Assembly (NCBI GenBank): GCA_022776215.1
Contig: JALFIR010000041.1
Location: forward strand, 1-6,739
DNA length: 6,739 bases
From: Colivicinus sp022776215
GTDB taxonomy: Bacteria; Bacillota_I; Bacilli_A; Erysipelotrichales; Erysipelotrichaceae
Reading direction: 5' to 3'
Both the position numbers and the translations under genes were made by a program. How positions within the stretch are numbered: position 1 is the stretch's first letter; each line of letters opens with the position of its first letter. Shown here piece by piece: positions 1-5,672 of the stretch. The notes beneath the pieces are model-generated. The model did no database searches. It worked only from the letters and a program-made list of their open reading frames with translations, and was not told where the DNA came from.

Positions 1-585
1 ATCTATAGCTAGTGCTTTGTTTTTATTTAAATTACTTTGAACTTCTTTAACTTCATAAGTATATTGAACTTCAAAGAACCTAGCATTAGATTTAGGAATA
101 ATTCTAATCTCTTTAATCTTTTTGTCTTTTAATATTGGTGGCATCTTAATACTAATAGAATTATGTTTCTTTTTATAAGCATTAGAATAAGGCACTATTA
201 ATACACTATCTTTAATTCTTACAAAACCAATTACTAAAGTAGTAAAACCATCTTTCTTTAAATAATATGGCAATTTGATATCTTTAAAATTGTATTTACC
301 TTTTTTAGCTAATTTAAGCAAACTAAAGAAAGCTTTAAAAGACCCATCTACTTCTTTTAGTATCTGTTGTGCCATATTAGAATTTAATATCTTATAGTTA
401 TCACTAGATTTAAGAAGCTTATAATTCTTTTCGTAACTTAGATATTCGTTATTATCAAAGTAATATTGTCTTATATTATAAATAGCTTCATTAGTTAAAT
501 TCTTAGCTACATGACATAATTCTTTAATATCAAGATACTCTTGTTTACTTAGATGTTTTACTTGCTGTTTAACTGTTAAATACAT
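1..585 (-). CDS. tnpB: TnpB family RNA-guided endonuclease, N-terminal part (cut by window edge)
   Basis: This is the N-terminal 195 residues of a TnpB protein; the frame is still open at the window edge. TnpB proteins of IS200/IS605-type elements are RNA-guided DNA nucleases related to Cas12. The start MYLTVKQQVKHLSKQEY, the helical stretch with NLTNEAIYNIRQYYF, the SNMAQQILKEVDGSFKAFF segment (about residues 74-92) and the basic beta-rich part ending in KNKALAID are typical of the family. Residue 195 is the first RuvC catalytic aspartate (AIDxG motif), so the RuvC core, zinc finger and any guide RNA lie left of the window. The start ATG (583-585) follows a strong GAAAGGAGGAG site on the minus strand (about 591-602). 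No tnpA (Y1 transposase) is seen on this side. The coding part has no frameshift or stop. Family call is firm; whether the protein is complete cannot be judged here. Confidence 0.88.
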   Translation of the reverse strand, partial: MYLTVKQQVKHLSKQEYLDIKELCHVAKNLTNEAIYNIRQYYFDNNEYLSYEKNYKLLKSSDNYKILNSNMAQQILKEVDGSFKAFFSLLKLAKKGKYNFKDIKLPYYLKKDGFTTLVIGFVRIKDSVLIVPYSNAYKKKHNSISIKMPPILKDKKIKEIRIIPKSNARFFEVQYTYEVKEVQSNLNKNKALAID

Positions 586-613
586 ATATATCTCCTCCTT
601 TCTTTCTACCCTA

Positions 614-642
614 AGTGTACTAAAGTAGGTGTACATAAATCA
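614..642 (-). promoter_or_regulatory. tnpB: Putative tnpB promoter
   Basis: On the minus strand, TACACT (614-619) fits a -10 box and lies 17 nt from TGATTT (637-642), a weak -35. The same pair at the same 17-nt spacing occurs upstream of the IS1595 transposase (1668-1696), which supports a functional role. The -35 falls inside the 8-bp target duplication, so insertion of the IS left this core arrangement in place. TGTAC (616-620) and GTACA (631-635) form an inverted repeat between the two boxes. The -35 match is poor and no transcription start is known. Confidence 0.4.
635..642. repeat. Target site duplication, left copy (ATAAATCA)
   Basis: ATAAATCA directly abuts the left terminal repeat of the IS1595 element and is repeated exactly at 1725-1732 next to the right terminal repeat. 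Eight bases is the duplication length known for the IS1595 family, so this marks the insertion point precisely. Confidence 0.88.
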
Positions 643-666
643 TCTGATTAGCACCTTTTAACAGGT
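643..666. repeat. IS1595 element left terminal inverted repeat (24 bp)
   Basis: It begins TCTGATTAGCACC and is the exact reverse complement of 1701-1724. Its inner 14 bases (ACCTTTTAACAGGT) are themselves an imperfect palindrome. The stop codon and last two codons (Thr, Cys) of the transposase lie inside it. Confidence 0.92.
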
Positions 667-1644
667 AACGCCTATTTCAAATAGATTTCTTAATTGGACA
701 TCTTGTTTAAACGCATACACAATATTCTTACAAGTTATTGGTGGCGTATCTAATATTTGTGTAGTAAGTTTTTTGATTAGGTCTTTACAGTATCTATGAT
801 TTATTCTCCATAAATATTCTGAGAAAGCAAGGATCATATAAGGTTTAGCTACACCATGATAGACACCTTGAATATACGATTTAAAATTAGATATCACTAT
901 ATGAAGACACTTTAAATGGTTAGGATTAAATGTTCTAAAGCTATCTTCACTTACGATTTTATAGTCGGTCATTTTCTTATAAGTAATTTTGTTATCTACA
1001 AGTAATGTACTACCAACTTCAATCATCTTATGTGCACTTCTATTATCTTCATCAAAACTTAAACCACTAGTAATATCTATAGCCACTTGTTTAACCTTTC
1101 TACGTCTATATCCCTTTTCAATTTTTGAATCCAATTCTTCAGTTTCTACCGCCATATTGGCTTTTGTCTTACAACTACTTAGTTTTCTTTTATAGTTTGT
1201 TTCGTTGGCACCGACTTCAAAACCATCAAATTCAACCTCGTTACTTAGTTTTCTTATATCTTCTCTTTTATACATGGCTAGCTTAATCTTTCTAGCTAAT
1301 AGTCTTGTGGCTTTATAAGAAATACCAAGTTTATCTTTAAGCTTCTTAACTGACATAATATCATTAGCTAAGAAGTACATGGCTAATAGCCATGTATGAT
1401 ATGAAAGATGAGTATTTTCCATTATGGTTCCAGCTGTTAAAGATACTTGCTTACCACAATCAGCACATTCATATATATCTCTTCCCTTAATATAATAGAA
1501 ATGATTAGAACCACATTTAGGACATGCTAATCCTTCTGGCCATTTAAGATTATAAAAATATAATCTGCATTTATCTTCATCACCAAACAACTCATAAAAT
1601 TCATCAAGACTCATTCTTTTAATTTTCATATCAACTTTGCTCAT
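658..1644 (-). CDS. IS1595-family (ISXO2-like) DDE transposase
   Basis: This 328-residue transposase would cut and join the ends of its own element. An N-terminal zinc ribbon has Cys41-Cys44 (CPKC) and Cys60-Cys63 (CADC). A helical HTH-like segment (about 80-120, with LSYHTWLLAMYFLAND) follows, then an ISXO2-like catalytic domain. Probable catalytic positions are Asp140 (VEFDGF), Asp217 (TLLVDNK) and, at the third position, Asn252 with Lys254 in ISNFKSYIQGVYHGV, matching the DDNK-type signature recalled for part of this family. The segment FSEYLWRINHR (274-284) is the usual C-terminal family motif. Length is normal and there are no internal stops. The ATG at 1642-1644 follows AGAGG (1652-1656, minus strand) by 7 nt. 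The gene reads toward tnpB. The family call is firm; catalytic residues were assigned by eye. Confidence 0.92.
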   Translation of the reverse strand: MSKVDMKIKRMSLDEFYELFGDEDKCRLYFYNLKWPEGLACPKCGSNHFYYIKGRDIYECADCGKQVSLTAGTIMENTHLSYHTWLLAMYFLANDIMSVKKLKDKLGISYKATRLLARKIKLAMYKREDIRKLSNEVEFDGFEVGANETNYKRKLSSCKTKANMAVETEELDSKIEKGYRRRKVKQVAIDITSGLSFDEDNRSAHKMIEVGSTLLVDNKITYKKMTDYKIVSEDSFRTFNPNHLKCLHIVISNFKSYIQGVYHGVAKPYMILAFSEYLWRINHRYCKDLIKKLTTQILDTPPITCKNIVYAFKQDVQLRNLFEIGVTC

Positions 1645-1667
1645 ACCTGTACCTCTTTACATCTTTG

Positions 1668-1696
1668 AGTATACGGATATGCATGTACAAAAATCA
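1668..1696 (-). promoter_or_regulatory. Putative promoter of the IS1595 transposase
   Basis: On the minus strand TATACT (1668-1673) is a good -10 box, 17 nt from TGATTT (1691-1696), a weak -35. It lies 23 nt upstream of the transposase ATG and just inside the right terminal repeat. The tnpB leader has the same two boxes at the same spacing, which is the main support; the -35 alone would not convince. Confidence 0.45.
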
Positions 1697-1704
1697 CACC
1701 ACCT
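1684..1704 (-). repeat. 21-bp module shared with the tnpB leader (19/21 identical)
   Basis: On the minus strand this reads AGGTGG-T-GTGATTT-T-TGTACA. The restored tnpB leader (630-642 joined to 1733-1740) reads AGGTGG-C-GTGATTT-A-TGTACA. Only the two single bases differ. The copies end 39 nt (here) and 44 nt (tnpB) before the respective start codons, on the same strand, and both are followed after 10 nt by a TATACT or TACACT box. The first four bases lie in the right terminal repeat. Confidence 0.75.
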
Positions 1705-1724
1705 GTTAAAAGGTGCTAATCAGA
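1701..1724. repeat. IS1595 element right terminal inverted repeat (24 bp)
   Basis: Ends GGTGCTAATCAGA at 1724; exact reverse complement of 643-666 with no mismatch over 24 bases. Confidence 0.92.
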
Positions 1725-1732
1725 ATAAATCA
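1725..1732. repeat. Target site duplication, right copy (ATAAATCA)
   Basis: Exact copy of 635-642, directly adjoining the right terminal repeat. The next base on either side breaks the match, so the duplication is exactly 8 bp. Confidence 0.88.
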
Positions 1733-1876
1733 CGCCACCTAAAGAAAAAATGTAACAAACATTATATTTAACAACAACTATTATTAATCATTATCAACAA
1801 TTCATCCCACTACCTAAGAGATAGGGGTATTATTGTGGAAAGTTTGATAAAATATCTAATGTTAGGAGAAAAAATT

Positions 1877-2752
1877 ATGACAAATTATGTTGTTACTTGT
1901 TGTTCTACTGCTGATTTAAGTGATGAATACTTCGCTAAGAGAAATATTCCTTATGTACCATTTACTTTTACTGTAGATGGTAAGACATATAATGATGACT
2001 ATGGTAAGTCTTATCCAATTGATAAGTTCTATGCAGATATCAAAAATGGTATGCAGCCAATGACATCACAGGTTAATGTGGAAACTTATATGGAAATGTT
2101 TGAGCCTATTTTAAAAGAAGGCAAAGATATTCTACATTTAACATTAACTAGTGGTATTTCTGGTTCTATTAATTCTGCCAATAGTGCTGCGGCTTTATTA
2201 AATGATAAATATGATAATAAGGTTCATGTAGTGGATTCGTTATGTGCAAGTTCTGGCTATGGCTTATTAGTTACTATGGTTAAGGATAATCAAGATGCAG
2301 GTATGTCTTTAGAGGACAATCTAGCTTGGATTGAAGAAAATAAGAGAAAGATTATTCACTGGTTCTTCTCAAGTGACTTGTCTTCTTATGTAAGAGGTGG
2401 TCGTATTTCTAAGGCAGCTGGTTTAATTGGTGGTGCTTTACAGATTTGTCCACTTATGACTGTTTCTGATGCTGGTAAGCTTGAGATCTTTGAGAAGATT
2501 AGAACTAAGAAGAAGGCTATGAAAAGACTTGTCGAGAAGATGATGGAAGAAGTTGGCCCTGATTATGATGGTTATGTATACATGTGTAATTCAGCTTGTT
2601 ATGATGATGCATGCACAATGACTGAGATGATTAAGGAAAGTTTCCATAATGTGAAGGAAGTTAGCATCTTTAATATAGGTACTGTTATTGGTGCTCATAC
2701 AGGTCCTGGGACAATTGCGGTATTCTTCAAGGGCAATAAGAGAGCTTTATAA
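1877..2752 (+). CDS. DegV family fatty-acid-binding protein (FakB-like)
   Basis: This 291-residue protein belongs to the DegV/EDD family. Its studied members (FakB) are cytoplasmic proteins that hold a fatty acid for phosphorylation by FakA, feeding exogenous fatty acids into phospholipid synthesis. Family marks are the N-terminal VVTCCSTADLS, QPMTSQ (60-65), TSGISGS (91-97), YVRGGRIS (171-178) followed by a glycine-rich turn, CPLMTV (191-196) and IGAHTGPG (271-278, His274). Length is normal and the frame is intact. The ATG at 1877 is preferred because AGGAG (1864-1868) lies 8 nt before it and the family begins right there; a GTG at 1835 would add 14 unrelated residues. The gene stands alone, closed by a terminator. 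No clear promoter is seen between the IS end and the start. Which fatty acid it binds, and whether it serves a FakA, cannot be read from this window. Confidence 0.9.
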   Translation: MTNYVVTCCSTADLSDEYFAKRNIPYVPFTFTVDGKTYNDDYGKSYPIDKFYADIKNGMQPMTSQVNVETYMEMFEPILKEGKDILHLTLTSGISGSINSANSAAALLNDKYDNKVHVVDSLCASSGYGLLVTMVKDNQDAGMSLEDNLAWIEENKRKIIHWFFSSDLSSYVRGGRISKAAGLIGGALQICPLMTVSDAGKLEIFEKIRTKKKAMKRLVEKMMEEVGPDYDGYVYMCNSACYDDACTMTEMIKESFHNVKEVSIFNIGTVIGAHTGPGTIAVFFKGNKRAL

Positions 2753-2775
2753 TAATTATTACAATTTATAACAAC

Positions 2776-2811
2776 AAAGATTGAGTTAAAATTTGACCCA
2801 ATCTTTTTTTA
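2776..2811 (+). terminator. Intrinsic terminator after the degV-family gene
   Basis: AAAGATTG (2776-2783) pairs with CAATCTTT (2799-2806). After one A/C mismatch the stem continues with GTTAA (2785-2789) against TTGAC (2793-2797), including one G-T pair. The right arm runs into seven or more T (2804-2810). It lies 23 nt after the stop codon and separates the gene from the PTS operon. Confidence 0.88.
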
Positions 2812-2859
2812 TATTTCTTCGATTGCAACATGAATTGCTTTCAAAGATTTTTTATTTAT

Positions 2860-2906
2860 CCAATTCATTACGCTAAAATACGTAAAAAGTTGGCGAAGTG
2901 AATTTG
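2860..2906. promoter_or_regulatory. Imperfect inverted repeat, candidate operator of the PTS operon
   Basis: AATTCATTACGC (2862-2873) and GCGAAGTGAATT (2893-2904) are inverted copies matching at 10 of 12 positions, with 19 nt between. A further C/G match lies at 2860/2906. The right arm overlaps the putative -35 box (2890-2895) of the regulator gene. PRD-type activators of the MtlR kind bind paired sites just upstream of -35, so autoregulation is possible. This is inference from position and symmetry only. Confidence 0.35.
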
Positions 2907-2919
2907 ACATTTTGATAAT
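2890..2919 (+). promoter_or_regulatory. Putative promoter of the PTS operon
   Basis: TTGGCG (2890-2895) and GATAAT (2914-2919) form a -35/-10 pair with 18-nt spacing, 25 nt upstream of the regulator start codon. It lies between the terminator and the first gene, where an operon promoter is needed. The match is moderate, as expected for an activator-dependent promoter. Confidence 0.4.
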
Positions 2920-2944
2920 AGAATATAGCTGTAAAGGAATAGAA

Positions 2945-5044
2945 ATGAACACAAGACAATTAGAAATCATAAAAACGATTAAATATTCGAACGAAAAATT
3001 TAATTCTAAAGCTTTGGCTTTAAGATTTAATATTTCACAAAGAACCATACAAAACGATATTTCTGAATTAAATTATGAATTATCTAAAATTAGTAAAAAT
3101 ATTGGTATCTATCTGGATAAAAATGGTTTTTATACTATTGTATCTCCAGATAACAACGATAAAATCATCGAAAGATTGATTGAAAAATATGGTGTTGTCA
3201 ATATCTCTCTGAAACCGGAGGAACGTATCAGATATTTGTTTTACTATTTATGTTTTAAGCAAGGATATACAACCATTCAAAACTTAGCAGAAAAAATGAA
3301 CGTTAGTTATAATACTGCACATTCGTTAATAAAAAAGTTTAATGAACAAACAAAAGATTTTAATATTCAGATAATATCTAATATTAAATACGGTGTTAAG
3401 CTGCAAGGCGATGAAAAACAAATCAGAAATCACCTAATCAACATACATCTAGAGAGCAGCAAAAACAATTATCTTGTATTAGATGGCGAAATAATCTGCA
3501 ATTATATTGGATGTGAATATTTTGATTTTTGGGAAGATAAAAAAGAAGCTATTTTCGATGTGTCTATGAAATATCTTAGCAAATCAGGAACTTATACCAA
3601 AGATCAATCTTTGCAATATATTCTTTTATGTGTAGAATTGTCCTTAGCTCGTTCATCGCTTGGCAGAATAATTCATAATCGGCAATTAATATTTGAAAGC
3701 ACGATAAGCACAAATGAATTTAAATTTGCTTTTGATATGATGGAAGAATTATGCGAGTTGCTTGATCAGGAGTTATATCCAGATGAAGTCTGTTGGATCG
3801 CTAATGTAATATCAGGAATTAATACTCCAAGCCATGATGTTAATTCTGTTGATAATTATGCAGAAATCCAACTTGTTGCCTGTAATTTGATCAATGAAAT
3901 TTCATACAAATTAAACATAAAAATAGATCCTGATTCGACAACTTATAAAAATTTGATAATGCATATTCAACCTGCAGTGTTTAGGATCAAAAACGGAATC
4001 AAAATAGATAACCCACTATTAGACGAGGTGAAAGAAAAGTATGCAGCAGTTTATGAGGCGGTAAATAATTCTATACACATTTTAGAAAAATACGTTTATA
4101 AAAAGGTGTCAGAAGCTGAAATAGGCTATATATCAATACATTTTGTTCCTTATTATGATTTCAAGGTTACAAATGATACCAGCAGTAAAAATATACTGAT
4201 TGTATGCGATTCTGGAATTGGAACTTCAGTATTATTATCATCACGAATAAAAGAAATATATGAAATAAATATCGTTAGTGTTATTCCGTTATACGAACTT
4301 AAGCAACGTATAAAACTTCTTAAAGTGGATTATATTATCTCAACAGTAAATATCGATCCGAAAATTAAAGTTGATGCAAAGATAATAAGAGTTAATCCAT
4401 TTTTGAATGAAAAAGATATAAAAGAACTCGATTCACACTTCAAGAAGGTTAATCAAAATTTATCTATAGATAAAGATAAATTCGCGGCTGTAGTAAAAAG
4501 ATACGCCAAAACAGAGTATTTAGAAAAAATGCTTCAAGATTTGACCGAGGAGCTTAATATAAACTTTAGATGCGGCAAAAAGAAAGAGGACACAATAATG
4601 TTAAATGATGCAATGAGAGAAGAAATGATCGAATTAGATTATCCGGCAAAAGATTGGGAAGATGCAGTTAGAGAAGCGGGACGTTTGCTTAAGGATAGCG
4701 GTTGTATTGAAGATAGCTATATAGATAGCATGATCCAGACCGTAAAGAGAATAGGTGCGTACATCGTTATTTCTAAAGGAATAGCTTTGCCACATTCAAG
4801 AAGTGGCAAAGATGCTAAAAAAGTAGGAATAAGTTTTCTAAGATTAAAAGAGCCGGTTTGTTTTGGACATAAAGAAAATGATCCTGTCGATCTGGTGTTT
4901 GCTCTATCATCCATTGACAGCTCGTCACACTTAAGGGCCCTACAAGATCTTTCAAATTTACTAAGTTTCAAAGAGAATGTTTCAAAATTAAGAAAGATCA
5001 AGAGTGCTGACGAAGTTATGAAAATGGTTGATGAGGTTAAGTGA
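2945..5044 (+). CDS. BglG/MtlR-like PRD transcriptional regulator with EIIB-like and EIIA domains
   Basis: This 699-residue cytoplasmic regulator is controlled by PTS phosphorylation and probably activates the operon it heads. In order: an N-terminal HTH (about 3-47, LRFNISQRTIQNDISEL), a second HTH/Mga-like region (about 109-135, LAEKMNVSYNTAHSLIKKF), PRD1 (about 185-290), PRD2 (about 300-405), an EIIB-like domain (about 416-490, VCDSGIGTS with Cys421) and a type-2 EIIA domain (about 552-699, GIALPHS with His617). PRD2 keeps both expected histidines (His340 in MHIQPAVFRI, His399 in YISIHF); PRD1 seems to lack both. Length fits LicR/MtlR-type activators rather than short RNA-binding antiterminators. 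The ATG at 2945 has AGGA at 2935-2938; an upstream TTG at 2912 would overlap the -10 box. The next gene starts 13 nt after the stop. Family is firm; the inducer is unknown. Confidence 0.9.
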   Translation: MNTRQLEIIKTIKYSNEKFNSKALALRFNISQRTIQNDISELNYELSKISKNIGIYLDKNGFYTIVSPDNNDKIIERLIEKYGVVNISLKPEERIRYLFYYLCFKQGYTTIQNLAEKMNVSYNTAHSLIKKFNEQTKDFNIQIISNIKYGVKLQGDEKQIRNHLINIHLESSKNNYLVLDGEIICNYIGCEYFDFWEDKKEAIFDVSMKYLSKSGTYTKDQSLQYILLCVELSLARSSLGRIIHNRQLIFESTISTNEFKFAFDMMEELCELLDQELYPDEVCWIANVISGINTPSHDVNSVDNYAEIQLVACNLINEISYKLNIKIDPDSTTYKNLIMHIQPAVFRIKNGIKIDNPLLDEVKEKYAAVYEAVNNSIHILEKYVYKKVSEAEIGYISIHFVPYYDFKVTNDTSSKNILIVCDSGIGTSVLLSSRIKEIYEINIVSVIPLYELKQRIKLLKVDYIISTVNIDPKIKVDAKIIRVNPFLNEKDIKELDSHFKKVNQNLSIDKDKFAAVVKRYAKTEYLEKMLQDLTEELNINFRCGKKKEDTIMLNDAMREEMIELDYPAKDWEDAVREAGRLLKDSGCIEDSYIDSMIQTVKRIGAYIVISKGIALPHSRSGKDAKKVGISFLRLKEPVCFGHKENDPVDLVFALSSIDSSSHLRALQDLSNLLSFKENVSKLRKIKSADEVMKMVDEVK
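4584..5044 (+). other. Possible internal translation start giving a free EIIA (from ATG 4598)
   Basis: Inside the regulator gene, AAAGAGGA (4583-4590) is followed after 7 nt by an in-frame ATG (4598-4600). Translation from there would give 148 residues, starting MLNDAMREEMIELDYPAKDW. That is where a stand-alone UlaC-type EIIA begins, and its length is close to that family's (about 150). The phosphorylated histidine would be His66 of the short product (GIALPHS). No separate EIIA gene is visible among the aldolase, EIIB and EIIC genes, so such a product would complete the transporter. The internal start is predicted, not shown. Confidence 0.4.
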
Positions 5045-5057
5045 AAGGAGGAAAGCT

Positions 5058-5672
5058 ATGGCTGATGAAAAAGAAAAATTGCTACAGATCGCAAGACTTT
5101 TAAAGGACAACAAATACGTTTCAGATGGTGTAAACAAAGGAAGCATATCTTTAAAAGATAAAAATGGAAACATAATTGTTAGTCCCAGTAAAGTTTCTTA
5201 CGACGAATTATCTTCTGATCGCTTGAATGTGGTGGATATTAATGGAGCTCCGATCGAAGAAAATGCCCCATTTTCAAGAGATATGTATTTTCATTTGAAA
5301 ATTTATAAAGAAAGACCAGATGTCAATGCAATCATTCACACTCATTCCAAATATGCAACTGCCTTGGCTTTAGCAAACAAGGGAATACCATTTATTCTTT
5401 ATGGAATGAAATTCCATACCAAGGGCGAGGTTAAGGTCGCACCTTTCAGTTTTCCTAACACAAAAGAGTGTAACGACTCAATAATACAATATTTAGGAGA
5501 TAGAAACGCTGTTTTATTGGGCAACCATGGTCTAGTATGTGTCGGTGAGAATATTGATGAGTGCTATCAAACGGTGGAATTTGTGGAATCACTAAGTGAA
5601 AGTTATATTCATGCGCTATCAATAGGAAAAGTGGAAGAAATTAGAAATTGGAGGGAAGTTAATTATGGATAA
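5058..5672 (+). CDS. Class II aldolase/adducin family protein (sugar-phosphate aldolase or epimerase-like)
   Basis: This 204-residue protein has the fold of L-fuculose-1-phosphate aldolase (FucA) and L-ribulose-5-phosphate 4-epimerase (AraD/UlaF), zinc enzymes acting on sugar phosphates. The zinc-binding histidines are His94 and His96 (IIHTHSKYATAL) and His157 (GNHGLVCVG). The acidic active-site position is Asp75 (PFSRDMYFHLKIY), where FucA has Glu and AraD has Asp. The segment IVSPSKVSYDELSSDRLNVVDING (41-63 region) fits the family. The usual phosphate-binding GNxSxR reads GSISLK (28-33), with Ser for Asn and Lys for Arg. Length is nearer FucA (about 215) than AraD (about 230). ATG 5058 follows a perfect AAAGGAGG (5044-5051). 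It overlaps the EIIB gene by 8 nt, so the two are translationally coupled. It probably acts on the product of the PTS; the substrate is not predictable. Confidence 0.85.
   Translation: MADEKEKLLQIARLLKDNKYVSDGVNKGSISLKDKNGNIIVSPSKVSYDELSSDRLNVVDINGAPIEENAPFSRDMYFHLKIYKERPDVNAIIHTHSKYATALALANKGIPFILYGMKFHTKGEVKVAPFSFPNTKECNDSIIQYLGDRNAVLLGNHGLVCVGENIDECYQTVEFVESLSESYIHALSIGKVEEIRNWREVNYG

Larger units (their letters stand above)
643..1724 (-). mobile_element. Complete IS1595-family (ISXO2-like) insertion sequence, 1082 bp
   Basis: The element is bounded by perfect 24-bp inverted repeats (643-666 and 1701-1724) and flanked by the 8-bp direct repeat ATAAATCA. It holds one minus-strand transposase gene that fills nearly all of it and no passenger gene. 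Size, single gene, zinc-ribbon transposase and 8-bp duplication all agree with the IS1595 family. Perfect ends and an undamaged frame suggest recent insertion and possible present activity. It lies in the leader of tnpB, in the same orientation. The IS3-family fragment at the right edge of the window is unrelated. Confidence 0.9.
1..1751 (-). mobile_element. Possible IS200/IS605-type tnpB element, left end, interrupted by an IS1595 element
   Basis: The tnpB gene implies an IS200/IS605-type element that continues beyond the left edge. With the nested IS1595 element removed, the tnpB upstream region runs from 586-642 directly into 1733 onward. On the minus strand it then holds a TAGGTG/CACCTA stem (626-631 with 1736-1741; loop 14 nt in the restored sequence). 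A TTAC (plus-strand GTAA, 1752-1755) sits just outside. Elements of this class insert next to a short TTAC-like target and carry subterminal hairpins, so the left end may lie near 1751. The boundary is inference: the other end is not in the window and the hairpin is weak. Confidence 0.3.

Noticed and set aside
989..1195. Short plus-strand open frame
   Set aside because: It lies wholly opposite the well-supported IS1595 transposase and looks like no known protein.
1812..1829. CCTA-AGAGA-TAGG hairpin upstream of the DegV gene
   Set aside because: A 4-bp stem is too weak to call a regulator site or terminator.
1835..1876. GTG start adding 14 residues to the DegV family protein
   Set aside because: The extension resembles nothing in the family and lacks a ribosome site as good as AGGAG before ATG 1877.
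2904..2909. Perfect TTGACA as -35 of the PTS operon
   Set aside because: No acceptable -10 lies 16-18 nt downstream; the region there is AGCTGT, next to the ribosome binding site.
2912..2944. TTG start adding 11 residues to the regulator
   Set aside because: It overlaps the putative -10 box, and the ATG at 2945 has its own AGGA and begins right before the HTH.
2809..3048. Minus-strand open frame of 79 codons
   Set aside because: It spans the operon promoter and the antisense of the regulator's HTH; no recognisable product or ribosome site.
5028..5057. Upstream ATG for the aldolase overlapping the regulator gene
   Set aside because: The perfect AAAGGAGG at 5044-5051 clearly serves the ATG at 5058.
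4717..5173. Two minus-strand open frames opposite the EIIA domain and the aldolase start
   Set aside because: They are antisense to conserved coding sequence and have no family resemblance.
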